Assembly: GCA_934359255.1 (NCBI GenBank)
Contig: CAKRLG010000010.1
Location: forward strand, 19,623 to 83,622
Direction: 5' to 3'
DNA from: an uncultured Ruminococcus sp.
Lineage (GTDB): Bacteria; Bacillota; Clostridia; Lachnospirales; Lachnospiraceae
DNA length: 64,000 bases
The number at the start of each line of letters is the position of its first letter. Within the stretch, counting starts at the first letter, position 1. Below are positions 1 through 7,749 of this stretch, one piece after another. A program made the position numbers and the translations under genes. The notes beneath the pieces are model-generated. The model was not told where the DNA came from and did not search any database. It saw nothing but the letters and a program-made list of their open reading frames with translations.

Positions 1-1
1 T

Positions 2-220
2 ATGAGTACCTGGAACGATGTTATGACACCTCTGGTTATCATGTCCGGAACAGGAAAAAATACACTGCCACTGGCACAGTTAAACTTCCAGACTCAGTTC
101 GGAACTAATTATAACCTGGCATTTGCCTCTTATCTGCTGGCTCTTCTGCCGATTCTGATTTTCTATCTGATCTGTCAGAAACAGATTATCAACGGCGTGG
201 TAAACGGAGCAGTAAAATAA
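2..220 (+). CDS. Carbohydrate ABC transporter permease, C-terminal end (partial)
   Basis: This is the last 72 codons of a gene that begins before the window. It ends with a transmembrane segment (FASYLLALLPILIFYLICQK) and the short tail INGVVNGAVK, which is typical of MalG/UgpE-type sugar ABC permeases, where the tail ends in GxxxGAVK. The first ATG in the window is almost certainly internal. By family, the product is one of two inner-membrane permease subunits that work with a binding protein and an ATPase. The substrate cannot be read from this fragment. A terminator follows at 306-336, so it is probably the last gene of its operon. Confidence 0.85.
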   Translation: MSTWNDVMTPLVIMSGTGKNTLPLAQLNFQTQFGTNYNLAFASYLLALLPILIFYLICQKQIINGVVNGAVK

Positions 221-222
221 TA

Positions 223-278
223 GTTAATGTTCACTGGGCATCGCGCAGCGTGTTGCTGGGCACGGAGTGGACAGTAAC
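223..278. repeat. Intergenic palindromic repeat, copy 1 (GTTACTGTTCA type)
   Basis: The arms GTTAATGTTCAC (223-234) and GTGGACAGTAAC (267-278) are complementary at 10 of 12 positions and flank a GC-rich centre. The right half, from about 248, closely matches 15917-15954, and the arms resemble those at 20900-20970. It lies between a stop codon and a terminator. Confidence 0.55.
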
Positions 279-305
279 AAATAATATAAAATATCTATAA
301 AATCA

Positions 306-336
306 GGGCATCGGCTTTTACGCCGGTGTCCTTTTT
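306..336 (+). terminator. Rho-independent terminator after ABC permease
   Basis: A 10-bp stem (306-315 with 322-331, including G-U pairs) closes a six-base loop and is followed by TTTTT. Confidence 0.8.
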
Positions 337-412
337 GTTATAATTATAAAAACAACATTTCTCCGTATATCGGCATATAGTAAAAGAAGAAAAGAAATAC
401 GGGCGGAAAAAT

Positions 413-1177
413 ATGGCATATAAGATTGTAGTGGACAGCGGACACGGAGGAGAAGATCCGGGTGCAGTCTATCTGGGCAGGAAAGAAAAGGAAGATACGC
501 TGTGGCTTGCACTGGAAGTAGGAAGACTTCTGGAGGCAGGAGGACAGGATGTGGTGTATACAAGAACCACGGATATCTATCAGACGCCTTTTGAAAAAGC
601 TCAGATTGCAAACCGGGAAAAAGCAGATTATTTTATTTCAATTCACAGAAATTCCAGTCCCAGACCGAATCAGTATCAGGGGGTAGAAACACTGATCTAT
701 GACAAGTCTGGAATCAAACTGAAGATGGCGGAGGCAATTAACGGGGCTCTGGAAGAGTTGGGATTCCGTAATCTGGGAGTGAAAGAACGACCGGGACTTG
801 TAGTGCTGCGAAGAACAAATATGCCGGCACTTCTGGTGGAAGTAGGATTCATTAACAACGATCAGGATAATCAACTGTTTGATGAAAAATTTTCAGAAAT
901 CGCAGAAGCAATTTCAGAGGCAATTCTAGGTACACTGGATCAGGAAACGGTGGAAGATCCACTTTTATATCGGGTACAGGTAGGATTTTTCAGAAATAAA
1001 GAAAATGCGGACCGGCTGAATTATGAACTTCTGGATAAGGGATATCCATCTTATATTTTACAGAAGGACGGATATTATAAAGTACAGGTGGGAGCTTTTG
1101 AACAGCTTGGGAATGCTGTTTTGATGGAACAAAAGCTTCGAAAGGATGGGTATCAGACTCTGATCACAACCCGCTAG
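413..1177 (+). CDS. N-acetylmuramoyl-L-alanine amidase with C-terminal SPOR domain
   Basis: 254 aa. The N-terminal part (about 1-175) is an Amidase_3 fold: the zinc motif SGHGGEDPG starts at residue 9, a Glu follows in GRKEKED, SIHRNS carries a second His, and VEVGFINN carries the catalytic Glu. These enzymes cut the amide between MurNAc and the peptide stem of peptidoglycan. The C-terminal 70 residues hold two SPOR-like halves (YRVQVGFF and YKVQVGAF), a fold that binds denuded glycan strands at division or spore septa. No signal peptide is visible, which is odd for a wall hydrolase: the reading frame starts directly with MAYKIVVDSGHGG. The upstream GGGCGGAAAA is only a fair ribosome site. 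The family is clear; the export route is not. Confidence 0.88.
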   Translation: MAYKIVVDSGHGGEDPGAVYLGRKEKEDTLWLALEVGRLLEAGGQDVVYTRTTDIYQTPFEKAQIANREKADYFISIHRNSSPRPNQYQGVETLIYDKSGIKLKMAEAINGALEELGFRNLGVKERPGLVVLRRTNMPALLVEVGFINNDQDNQLFDEKFSEIAEAISEAILGTLDQETVEDPLLYRVQVGFFRNKENADRLNYELLDKGYPSYILQKDGYYKVQVGAFEQLGNAVLMEQKLRKDGYQTLITTR

Positions 1178-1205
1178 AAGACAGGATGAAGAAGGGAGCA
1201 GATCC

Positions 1206-1838
1206 ATGGGAATACAAAAGAAAGACAGAGAATATGAGCGTTTTTTAGATCAGATCAGTGATTTCATTTTTGTGGAGGATAAACCGGAGAGGGCAGATAT
1301 CATTTTTGTACCGGGTAATGGATTTCCACAGATGTCCATAGAAGCGGCCAGACTGTGGAAAAAGGGTATGGCACCCTGGATACTGCCCTCCGGAAAATAC
1401 AGTATCGGAAAAGGCGCATTTGCGGGGGTACAGGCCATGCAGGAAAAATATCAGGGACCGTATCAGACGGAATGGGAATTTATGAAAGATGTGCTGAGAA
1501 AAGAAGGCGTGCCGGAAGAAGTGATCCTGCGGGAAGACGGGGCTACATTTACCTATCAGAATGCGATCAACTCCAGAAAAGTGACCGATGCAGCGGGCAT
1601 TCGGGTGAAAAAGGCAATTATCTGCTGCAAAGCCCAGCATGCCAGAAGATGCAAGCTGTATTATCAGTACTTATACCCACAGACAACTTTTCTCATTTGC
1701 CCTTCGGATGTGGGAATCAACCGGGAAAACTGGTTTGATACTCAGAAAGGCAGGAAGGAAGTACTGGGAGAAGTAGAAAAATGTGGGGAACAGCTGCAAC
1801 GGATCTTTTGCAGGGAAGCTGATTCCTGGAGCATCTGA
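1206..1838 (+). CDS. YdcF family protein (DUF218)
   Basis: 210 aa, soluble, no signal peptide or membrane segment. It has the DUF218/YdcF layout: an early hydrophobic strand ending in a Gly-rich turn (IIFVPGNGFP), a central LPSGK strand, a conserved acidic site (REDGATFTYQNA) and CKAQHARRCKLYY near the C terminus. Family members have a Rossmann-like fold; ElyC/SanA relatives act in envelope metabolism, but cytosolic YdcF proteins have no settled reaction. It lies 28 bases after the amidase, so the two are probably co-transcribed. The start ATG has GAAGGGAGC upstream. Confidence 0.85.
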   Translation: MGIQKKDREYERFLDQISDFIFVEDKPERADIIFVPGNGFPQMSIEAARLWKKGMAPWILPSGKYSIGKGAFAGVQAMQEKYQGPYQTEWEFMKDVLRKEGVPEEVILREDGATFTYQNAINSRKVTDAAGIRVKKAIICCKAQHARRCKLYYQYLYPQTTFLICPSDVGINRENWFDTQKGRKEVLGEVEKCGEQLQRIFCREADSWSI

Positions 1839-1899
1839 AACATCCGTGAGAGAACGAAAATAAAAAGAGAGAATATTACACAAAAAACAGGAGGGTGTT

Positions 1900-2604
1900 A
1901 TGGCAGCATATGTGGAACTGGAGCAGGTTACAAAGACTTATCAGATGGGAGAGGTGACGATCAAAGCTGCAGACGGTATTTCTTTTCAGGTAGAAAAGGG
2001 AGAATTTGTGGTCGTGGTCGGACCAAGTGGAGCAGGAAAAACAACGGTGCTAAATATTCTCGGTGGCATGGATACTGCAACGACCGGAAAAGTATCCGTG
2101 GACGGAACACGGGTGGATCAGCTGAAAGGGAAAAAGTTGATCCAGTATCGGAGAGAGGATATTGGTTTTGTGTTTCAGTTTTATAACCTGATGCAAAACC
2201 TGACTGCATTGGAGAATGTGGAACTGGCACTTCAGATCTGTAAAGATCCGCTGGATGCCAAGACAGTTCTTGAAGAAGTGGGGTTGGGGGAACGGATGTA
2301 TAATTTCCCGGCACAGCTTTCGGGTGGAGAACAGCAGAGGGTGGCGATAGCCAGAGCTCTGGCGAAAAATCCCAAGTTATTGCTCTGTGATGAACCAACG
2401 GGTGCGCTGGACTATGTGACCGGAAAATCGATACTGAAGTTGTTACAGGATACTTGTCGTAAAAAGGGAATGACTGTGATCGTGATCACACATAACTCCG
2501 CGCTGACACCTATGGCGGATCGGATTGTCCGGATACGAAACGGCAGGGTGGCAGAGATGATACAAAACGAAAATCCAACACCGGTGGAAGAGATAGAATG
2601 GTAG
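1900..2604 (+). CDS. ABC transporter ATP-binding protein (LolD/MacB type)
   Basis: 234 aa. Walker [10 protein letters not shown], signature LSGGEQQR, Walker [13 protein letters not shown] and the switch His in VITHN are all intact. The sequence groups with the LolD/MacB/FtsE-like ATPases that drive mechanotransmission through FtsX-fold permeases rather than import. The partner is the next gene, which begins within ten bases of this stop codon, so the two form one transcription and translation unit. GGAGGG precedes the ATG at good spacing. Confidence 0.93.
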   Translation: MAAYVELEQVTKTYQMGEVTIKAADGISFQVEKGEFVVVVGPSGAGKTTVLNILGGMDTATTGKVSVDGTRVDQLKGKKLIQYRREDIGFVFQFYNLMQNLTALENVELALQICKDPLDAKTVLEEVGLGERMYNFPAQLSGGEQQRVAIARALAKNPKLLLCDEPTGALDYVTGKSILKLLQDTCRKKGMTVIVITHNSALTPMADRIVRIRNGRVAEMIQNENPTPVEEIEW

Positions 2605-2613
2605 GTGGAGAGG

Positions 2614-5600
2614 ATGAAAGCATTTCGGAAAGATTTTTTCAGAGAGATTTTAAAGAACAAAGGACGGTTTTTATCCGTTTTTTTCATCTCCCTGCTGGGT
2701 GCGGCATTTTTTTCGGGTATTCGGTCAGCAGAAGGAGATATGAAGACTTCAGCGGATGCTTATTACGATCAGACAAATTACATGGATCTGCGGGTGCTGG
2801 GAACGCTCGGCCTTACAGATGCGGATATGGAAGATATCGCAAAGGTGAAAGGCGTAGCACAGGTAACCGGCGGGCATACGTTAGAAGTATTACATAAAGA
2901 AGGGGAAAAAGAACAGGTAGTGAAACTGATCGCGTTGGAAGATGACGTAAATGAACCGCAGATTCTGGATGGGCGGCTGCCACAGAAAACGGATGAAATT
3001 CTGGTGGATCAGAAATTCTTGGATGGAACCGGAAAAAAGATCGGTGATCAGGTGACATTTGAGAGTGGTACGGACACTGCACTTTCGGATGACCTTGTTC
3101 AGGAAACGTTTACGATTGTAGGATCGGCAACGTTACCCTATTATATGGAACTGACCCGTGGAACGGGAAGTGTCGGAAACGGCAGTATTGACAGTTTTGG
3201 GCTGTTGCTTCCGGAGACGTTTACCAGTGAGATTTATACAGAAATCTATGTGCAGGTGGATGGGGCAAAGGAGCTGGAAAGTTACAGTACCTCTTACGAA
3301 AGGGCTGTAAAACAAGTACAAAACCGGGTAGAAGAGCTGGAAGAGGAAGCATGTCAGAGAAGATATGATACGGTTTATCAGGAGGGGGAAGACAAGCTTT
3401 CCGATGCCAGAAAACAGGTAACAGACGGTGAAAAGGAACTGGCGGACGGAAAAAAGACGCTGGAAGACGGCACTTCGCAGATCGAAGAGGCCAAAGATAC
3501 TATCGCTGAAAAGGAAAAAGAACTGAAGGAAAATGAATCCCTTCTGGCAGAAAAAGAGACAGAACTGCAAAATGGGGAGAATCAGCTTGCTGCAAAGGAG
3601 AAAGAACTGACTTCTGGAGAACAACAGCTGCAGCAGAAAATGCAGGAACTTGCAGCCGGAAAACAGGAGCTTGCCACAAAGCAGAAAGAACTGACGGATG
3701 GAAAGGCACAGCTGCAGATACAGGAAGAAGAGCTGAATACAGCAAAAAGTCAGCTTGAGGAGCAGGCAGCGAAACTGGAAGAACAGAAAAGTCAGCTGGA
3801 AGAAAAAGAAAAGGAGCTGGATGAAAATGAGGTGACAGTAACTGCGGGTATCAAACAGGTACAGGAAGGGCAGGAACAGCTTGCCGCCGGTATGCAAAGT
3901 GTGCAGGAAGAAATCACCCGGCTGGAAGCACAGAAAGAACAGCTCTCGCAGATGGAAGAACCGGATGCGGAACAGCTGCAGCAGATCGAGACTGCTTTGC
4001 AGGAGCTAAGGCAGCAGCTTGCCGGACTGGAAATACAAAAGGAGGAGCTGTCACAGAAAGAGACGGAACTGACGGGGAATCTTACACAGATCCAGCTGGG
4101 CAAAGGAGAACTCGAGCAGGCAAGGACGCAGCTGGATGCCGGAGAAGCGGAAATCAGTATGCATCGTCAGGAACTTGCGGCGGGCGAAGAGAAAATCGCA
4201 CAGGCAAAGGAACAGCTTGCCGCAGGAGAAAGACAGATCAGTCAGGCACAAAAACAGCTCAAGGATGGCGAGATACAGATCGGACAGGCGAAAGAACAGA
4301 TCACAGCCGGGAAAAATCAGATCGCCGAAGCAAAAGTGGCACTGGCAGACGGAAAGGCACAGCTTTCCGATGGAAAACAAAAGATAGAAGATGGAAAAAG
4401 TGCTCTGCAGGAGGCAAAAGATGAGATTGCCGCGAAAGAAACAGAGTTGGAAGATGGCTGGAAGACATATGAGAAAGAAAGACGGAAGGCAGAGCGGAAA
4501 CTCACAGACGCAAAAGAAGAAATTGCGGATGGTGAGAAAGAACTGGCGGATCTGAAGAATCCGGACTGGTATGTATGGGGACGAGATCAGGTAACTTCCA
4601 CGGAAAATTACGGACAGGATGCAGTGCGCATCACAAATATAGGAAAGTTCTTTCCGGTCATTTTCTTTCTGGTGGCAGCACTTGTCAGCCTGACGACGAT
4701 GACTCGAATGATCGAGGAACAGCGTCAGCAGATCGGTACCCTGAAAGCGCTGGGATACGGTGACGGTGTGATTGCAGTAAAATACCTTGCTTACGGACTG
4801 ATGTTTACCATCTCCGGTGCATTTGTCGGAGTGCTGATCGGTGAGAAAATTCTGCCGTGGGTGATCATGAATGCGTATGGTATGCTGTATACAGGCATGA
4901 AAGAGTATCTGACCCCGTTAAACTGGAAAGAGGGCGGACTTGCGATCCTCGCGAGTGCACTCTGTACCGGCGTGGCAACTGTAGTGGCATGTTATAAGGA
5001 ACTGGCAGCGCGCCCGGCACAGCTGATGCGCCCGGAGGCTCCCAAAAACGGAAAGAGGATTCTTCTGGAACGGATTCCATTTTTATGGGAACATCTGAAC
5101 TTTACAACAAAATCAACGATCCGGAATCTGATCCGGTATAAAAAGCGGTTCTTTATGACTGTCATTGGTATCGGTGGATGTATGGGACTGATCGTGGTGG
5201 GATTTGGCTTGCAAGATTCCATTACAGCGATTGCAAAGAATCAGTTTGTCAACCTGTTTACCTATCAGGCAAGCGCTGTTTTTAATGGGGATGCCACGGA
5301 AGAGAAAAAGGCACAGGTACAAAGCGAGATGGAGACGTATCCGGGGATACAGCAGATTCTGGAGATGTATTGCCAGAGTGTGGAACTGCAGTCACCGAAG
5401 CGCAGTGTGGATGCGGTGCTGGAAGTACCGAAAGATCTGACTTGTTTTGGAGATTTCTTTGATCTGCGTGATCGCATCAGTGGAAAACATTATGATTTCC
5501 CGACGCAGGGGGCTGCCATCAGTGAGAAGACGGCAGACATTCTGGGACTCAAAGTCGGTGATACAGTGCAGATGAAAAAGGGCGATCAGATTGTGGAAGT

Positions 5601-6237
5601 GGAGATCACGGAGATTGTCGAGAATTATGTGCGGCATTTTATCTATATAACGACAGAAACATATCAGACCTTGTTCGGGGAAGCGACAGAGTATAATCAG
5701 CTGTTGCTTCGCTACGAAGATACGTCAGACAGTTACGAGGACGGACTGGGACAGACGATCATGGAACATCCGGAGATCGCAGCTATCTCCTTTACGTCAG
5801 ATCTGATCAGTGAGATCGACAACATGCTTCGCTCTCTGAATATCGTCATTGTGGTTCTGATCGTATCGGCAGGTTTGCTGGCATTTGTGGTGCTGTATAA
5901 TCTGAACAATATCAATATCACAGAACGTCAGAGAGAGCTGGCAACACTGAAAGTGCTTGGATTCTACGACGGAGAAGTGGCTTCGTATGTATATCGTGAG
6001 AACATGGTACTTACCGTATTCGGCATCCTGGCCGGTGTGGGAATCGGTGCTTTTTTGCATGGAAAGATGATCCGGACTGTGGAAGTGGATATGATGATGT
6101 TCGGAAGAAATATATTTTTCAGAAGTTTCTTGTACAGCGGACTGATCACACTGGCATTTGCATTGTTTGTCAATGGAATGATGTATTACCGGCTGAAAAA
6201 GATTGATATGATCGAATCACTGAAAAGTGTGGAATAA
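2614..6237 (+). CDS. Giant FtsX-like ABC permease with a long periplasmic-side coiled coil
   Basis: About 1207 aa, much longer than ordinary FtsX or MacB permeases (400-650 aa). Order: N-terminal membrane segment (FLSVFFISLLGAAFF), an extracytoplasmic MacB-like domain of about 200 residues, a charged coiled coil of about 400 residues (codons near 3340-4540) with repeated units such as LADGKKTLEDG and LAAGERQISQAQ, then an FtsX domain with three membrane segments (IGKFFPVIFFLVAALVSL onwards), a second extracytoplasmic domain and a second FtsX triplet at the C terminus. The gene could start at GTG 2605, right after the ATPase stop, but ATG 2614 is better placed behind AGGTGG. Partner of the preceding ATPase. 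By family it would move or release a lipid, peptide or envelope component, or send a signal; the substrate is unknown. Confidence 0.88.
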   Translation: MKAFRKDFFREILKNKGRFLSVFFISLLGAAFFSGIRSAEGDMKTSADAYYDQTNYMDLRVLGTLGLTDADMEDIAKVKGVAQVTGGHTLEVLHKEGEKEQVVKLIALEDDVNEPQILDGRLPQKTDEILVDQKFLDGTGKKIGDQVTFESGTDTALSDDLVQETFTIVGSATLPYYMELTRGTGSVGNGSIDSFGLLLPETFTSEIYTEIYVQVDGAKELESYSTSYERAVKQVQNRVEELEEEACQRRYDTVYQEGEDKLSDARKQVTDGEKELADGKKTLEDGTSQIEEAKDTIAEKEKELKENESLLAEKETELQNGENQLAAKEKELTSGEQQLQQKMQELAAGKQELATKQKELTDGKAQLQIQEEELNTAKSQLEEQAAKLEEQKSQLEEKEKELDENEVTVTAGIKQVQEGQEQLAAGMQSVQEEITRLEAQKEQLSQMEEPDAEQLQQIETALQELRQQLAGLEIQKEELSQKETELTGNLTQIQLGKGELEQARTQLDAGEAEISMHRQELAAGEEKIAQAKEQLAAGERQISQAQKQLKDGEIQIGQAKEQITAGKNQIAEAKVALADGKAQLSDGKQKIEDGKSALQEAKDEIAAKETELEDGWKTYEKERRKAERKLTDAKEEIADGEKELADLKNPDWYVWGRDQVTSTENYGQDAVRITNIGKFFPVIFFLVAALVSLTTMTRMIEEQRQQIGTLKALGYGDGVIAVKYLAYGLMFTISGAFVGVLIGEKILPWVIMNAYGMLYTGMKEYLTPLNWKEGGLAILASALCTGVATVVACYKELAARPAQLMRPEAPKNGKRILLERIPFLWEHLNFTTKSTIRNLIRYKKRFFMTVIGIGGCMGLIVVGFGLQDSITAIAKNQFVNLFTYQASAVFNGDATEEKKAQVQSEMETYPGIQQILEMYCQSVELQSPKRSVDAVLEVPKDLTCFGDFFDLRDRISGKHYDFPTQGAAISEKTADILGLKVGDTVQMKKGDQIVEVEITEIVENYVRHFIYITTETYQTLFGEATEYNQLLLRYEDTSDSYEDGLGQTIMEHPEIAAISFTSDLISEIDNMLRSLNIVIVVLIVSAGLLAFVVLYNLNNINITERQRELATLKVLGFYDGEVASYVYRENMVLTVFGILAGVGIGAFLHGKMIRTVEVDMMMFGRNIFFRSFLYSGLITLAFALFVNGMMYYRLKKIDMIESLKSVE

Positions 6238-6273
6238 AAAAAGAAGAAGAGGTTAATCCTCTTCTTCTTTTTT
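6236..6273. terminator. Two-way terminator between convergent genes
   Basis: A 16-bp A/G-rich stem pairs with its C/T-rich complement around a five-base loop; poly-A on one side and poly-T on the other serve both strands. It overlaps the last codons (EEED) of the minus-strand gene. Confidence 0.85.
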
Positions 6274-7539
6274 ATCGTAAAAATCTTCCGGTATATAGAT
6301 GTGTACAAGTTCGATACGGTTTTTGTCCACCTGATCGACGACCAGTTTCAGATGATTATCTGTGATACAGGATTCACCGGGAACCGGCAGGTGATCGAGC
6401 TGTTCGATCACAAAACCTCCGATGGAATCGTAATCTTCTGTTTCCAGATGCAGATCCAGAGCTTCATTCAGATCGTCCAGTTTGGCAGAACCTTTTGCAA
6501 GATATTCCCGTTTCGGAAGGATTTCTTTAAAGTCTTCCTCTTCGTCGGCATCGTATTCATCACGGATCTCTCCGACGATTTCTTCGAGCAGGTCTTCCAG
6601 TGTGATCATACCGGCGGTTGCGCCATATTCATCAAGGACTATTGCCAGATTGACGGCATATTCTTTCATCTCCATCAGAAGATCTGCCGTACCTTTGTAT
6701 TCATAAGTAAAATATGGGTTTCTGAGAAAATCCCGTACAGAAAAGGGTTTTTCCGGATCTCGCAGAATTAGGTCTTTCATATTCAGAGTGCCGATGATGG
6801 TATCTGTTGAATTTTCATAGACCGGATAACGGGTATAACCGTCTTCACGGAATGCCTGAATTACTTCGTCATAAGTGGCATCCACATTAATCAGAGACAT
6901 ATCGATACGGGGAACCATCACATCCTTGGCCTGAGAATCACCAAAATCGAAAACGTTATAGATCATCTGGCGCTCTTCACTCTCGATGACACCGTCTTCA
7001 TGACTGACATCCACGATGGTACGAAGTTCCTGCTCTGTCATGGCATTTGGCTTGGCATCGGGATCCACATGAAGCAGAAACAAGACACCTCGCGAAAGCA
7101 GATTCACAAGGAAAATTACAGGAGTCAGCAGCCTGGTCAGAGGATAGATTACCGGTGCATAGGCAAGAGAGATTTTTTCTGCCTGTAATGTTGCCAGGGT
7201 TTTCGGTGTGATCTCACCGAACAGAAGAATCAGCAAGGTCAGAATGCCGGTGATAATACCAATAAAGGCATTACCAAGAACTCTGGTGGTCCAGGTGGTT
7301 GCCAGAGAAGATGCCGACAGGTTGACGATATTGTTGCCGATAAGGATCGTACTCAGAAGCTTTCCCGGATTTTCAATAATTTTCAATAAAGTTTTTGCTT
7401 TTTTATTCCCATCGTCAGCAAGAGACATGATACGGATCTTGTTGACTGTAGTCATCGCCGTCTCTGCGGAAGAGAAAAATGCGGAAAGCAAAATTAACAG
7501 CAGTAACACAATTAGTTGTATGGCGTCGCCAGAATCCAA
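6253..7539 (-). CDS. CNNM/HlyC-CorC family membrane protein
   Basis: 428 aa. Order: DUF21/CNNM membrane domain (about 1-190) with hydrophobic segments from IQLIVLLLLILLSAFFSSAETAM onwards, a CBS pair (about 205-330, including VMVPRID and EYGATAGMITLEDLLEEIVG) and a CorC_HlyC domain at the C terminus. Relatives are linked to Mg2+ or Co2+ efflux; the name hemolysin is historical. The start is TTG at 7539 behind AAAGGAG. It has its own promoter at 7580-7608 and stands alone, convergent with the FtsX operon. Confidence 0.9.
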   Translation of the reverse strand: MDSGDAIQLIVLLLLILLSAFFSSAETAMTTVNKIRIMSLADDGNKKAKTLLKIIENPGKLLSTILIGNNIVNLSASSLATTWTTRVLGNAFIGIITGILTLLILLFGEITPKTLATLQAEKISLAYAPVIYPLTRLLTPVIFLVNLLSRGVLFLLHVDPDAKPNAMTEQELRTIVDVSHEDGVIESEERQMIYNVFDFGDSQAKDVMVPRIDMSLINVDATYDEVIQAFREDGYTRYPVYENSTDTIIGTLNMKDLILRDPEKPFSVRDFLRNPYFTYEYKGTADLLMEMKEYAVNLAIVLDEYGATAGMITLEDLLEEIVGEIRDEYDADEEEDFKEILPKREYLAKGSAKLDDLNEALDLHLETEDYDSIGGFVIEQLDHLPVPGESCITDNHLKLVVDQVDKNRIELVHIYIPEDFYDKKEEED

Positions 7540-7579
7540 AAATATTCACTCCTTTGAAAATATGTAGTAGTTGTACTTG

Positions 7580-7608
7580 AATATACAGGAATTCGATTCA
7601 AAAATCAA
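7580..7608 (-). promoter_or_regulatory. Sigma-A promoter for CNNM/HlyC gene
   Basis: On the minus strand TTGATT, a 17-base spacer and TATATT lie about 40 bases upstream of the TTG start. Confidence 0.6.
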
Positions 7609-7642
7609 GACAAATTCTTGTAAAATCACATTTTTTGGGGTG

Positions 7643-7671
7643 TTGAAAATGAGAAGGATATGTTATAATAT
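7643..7671 (+). promoter_or_regulatory. Sigma-A promoter for wall-protein gene
   Basis: TTGAAA at 7643 is followed by overlapping -10 candidates: TATAAT (spacer 15) or TAATAT (spacer 17). The leader then holds a perfect 7-bp hairpin, AGCTGTG-aaac-CACAGCT, near 7701. Confidence 0.55.
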
Positions 7672-7749
7672 AAAACTGAATAACTGTGAAAGTAGTAAAA
7701 AAAGCTGTGAAACCACAGCTGAAAATACAAAGCAGGAGAGATGTGAATA

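Noticed and set aside
3133..3897. A minus-strand Phe/Leu-rich frame that looks like a membrane protein
   Set aside because: It is the complement of the Glu/Gln/Lys-rich coiled coil of the FtsX permease, which always reads as Phe/Leu on the other strand.
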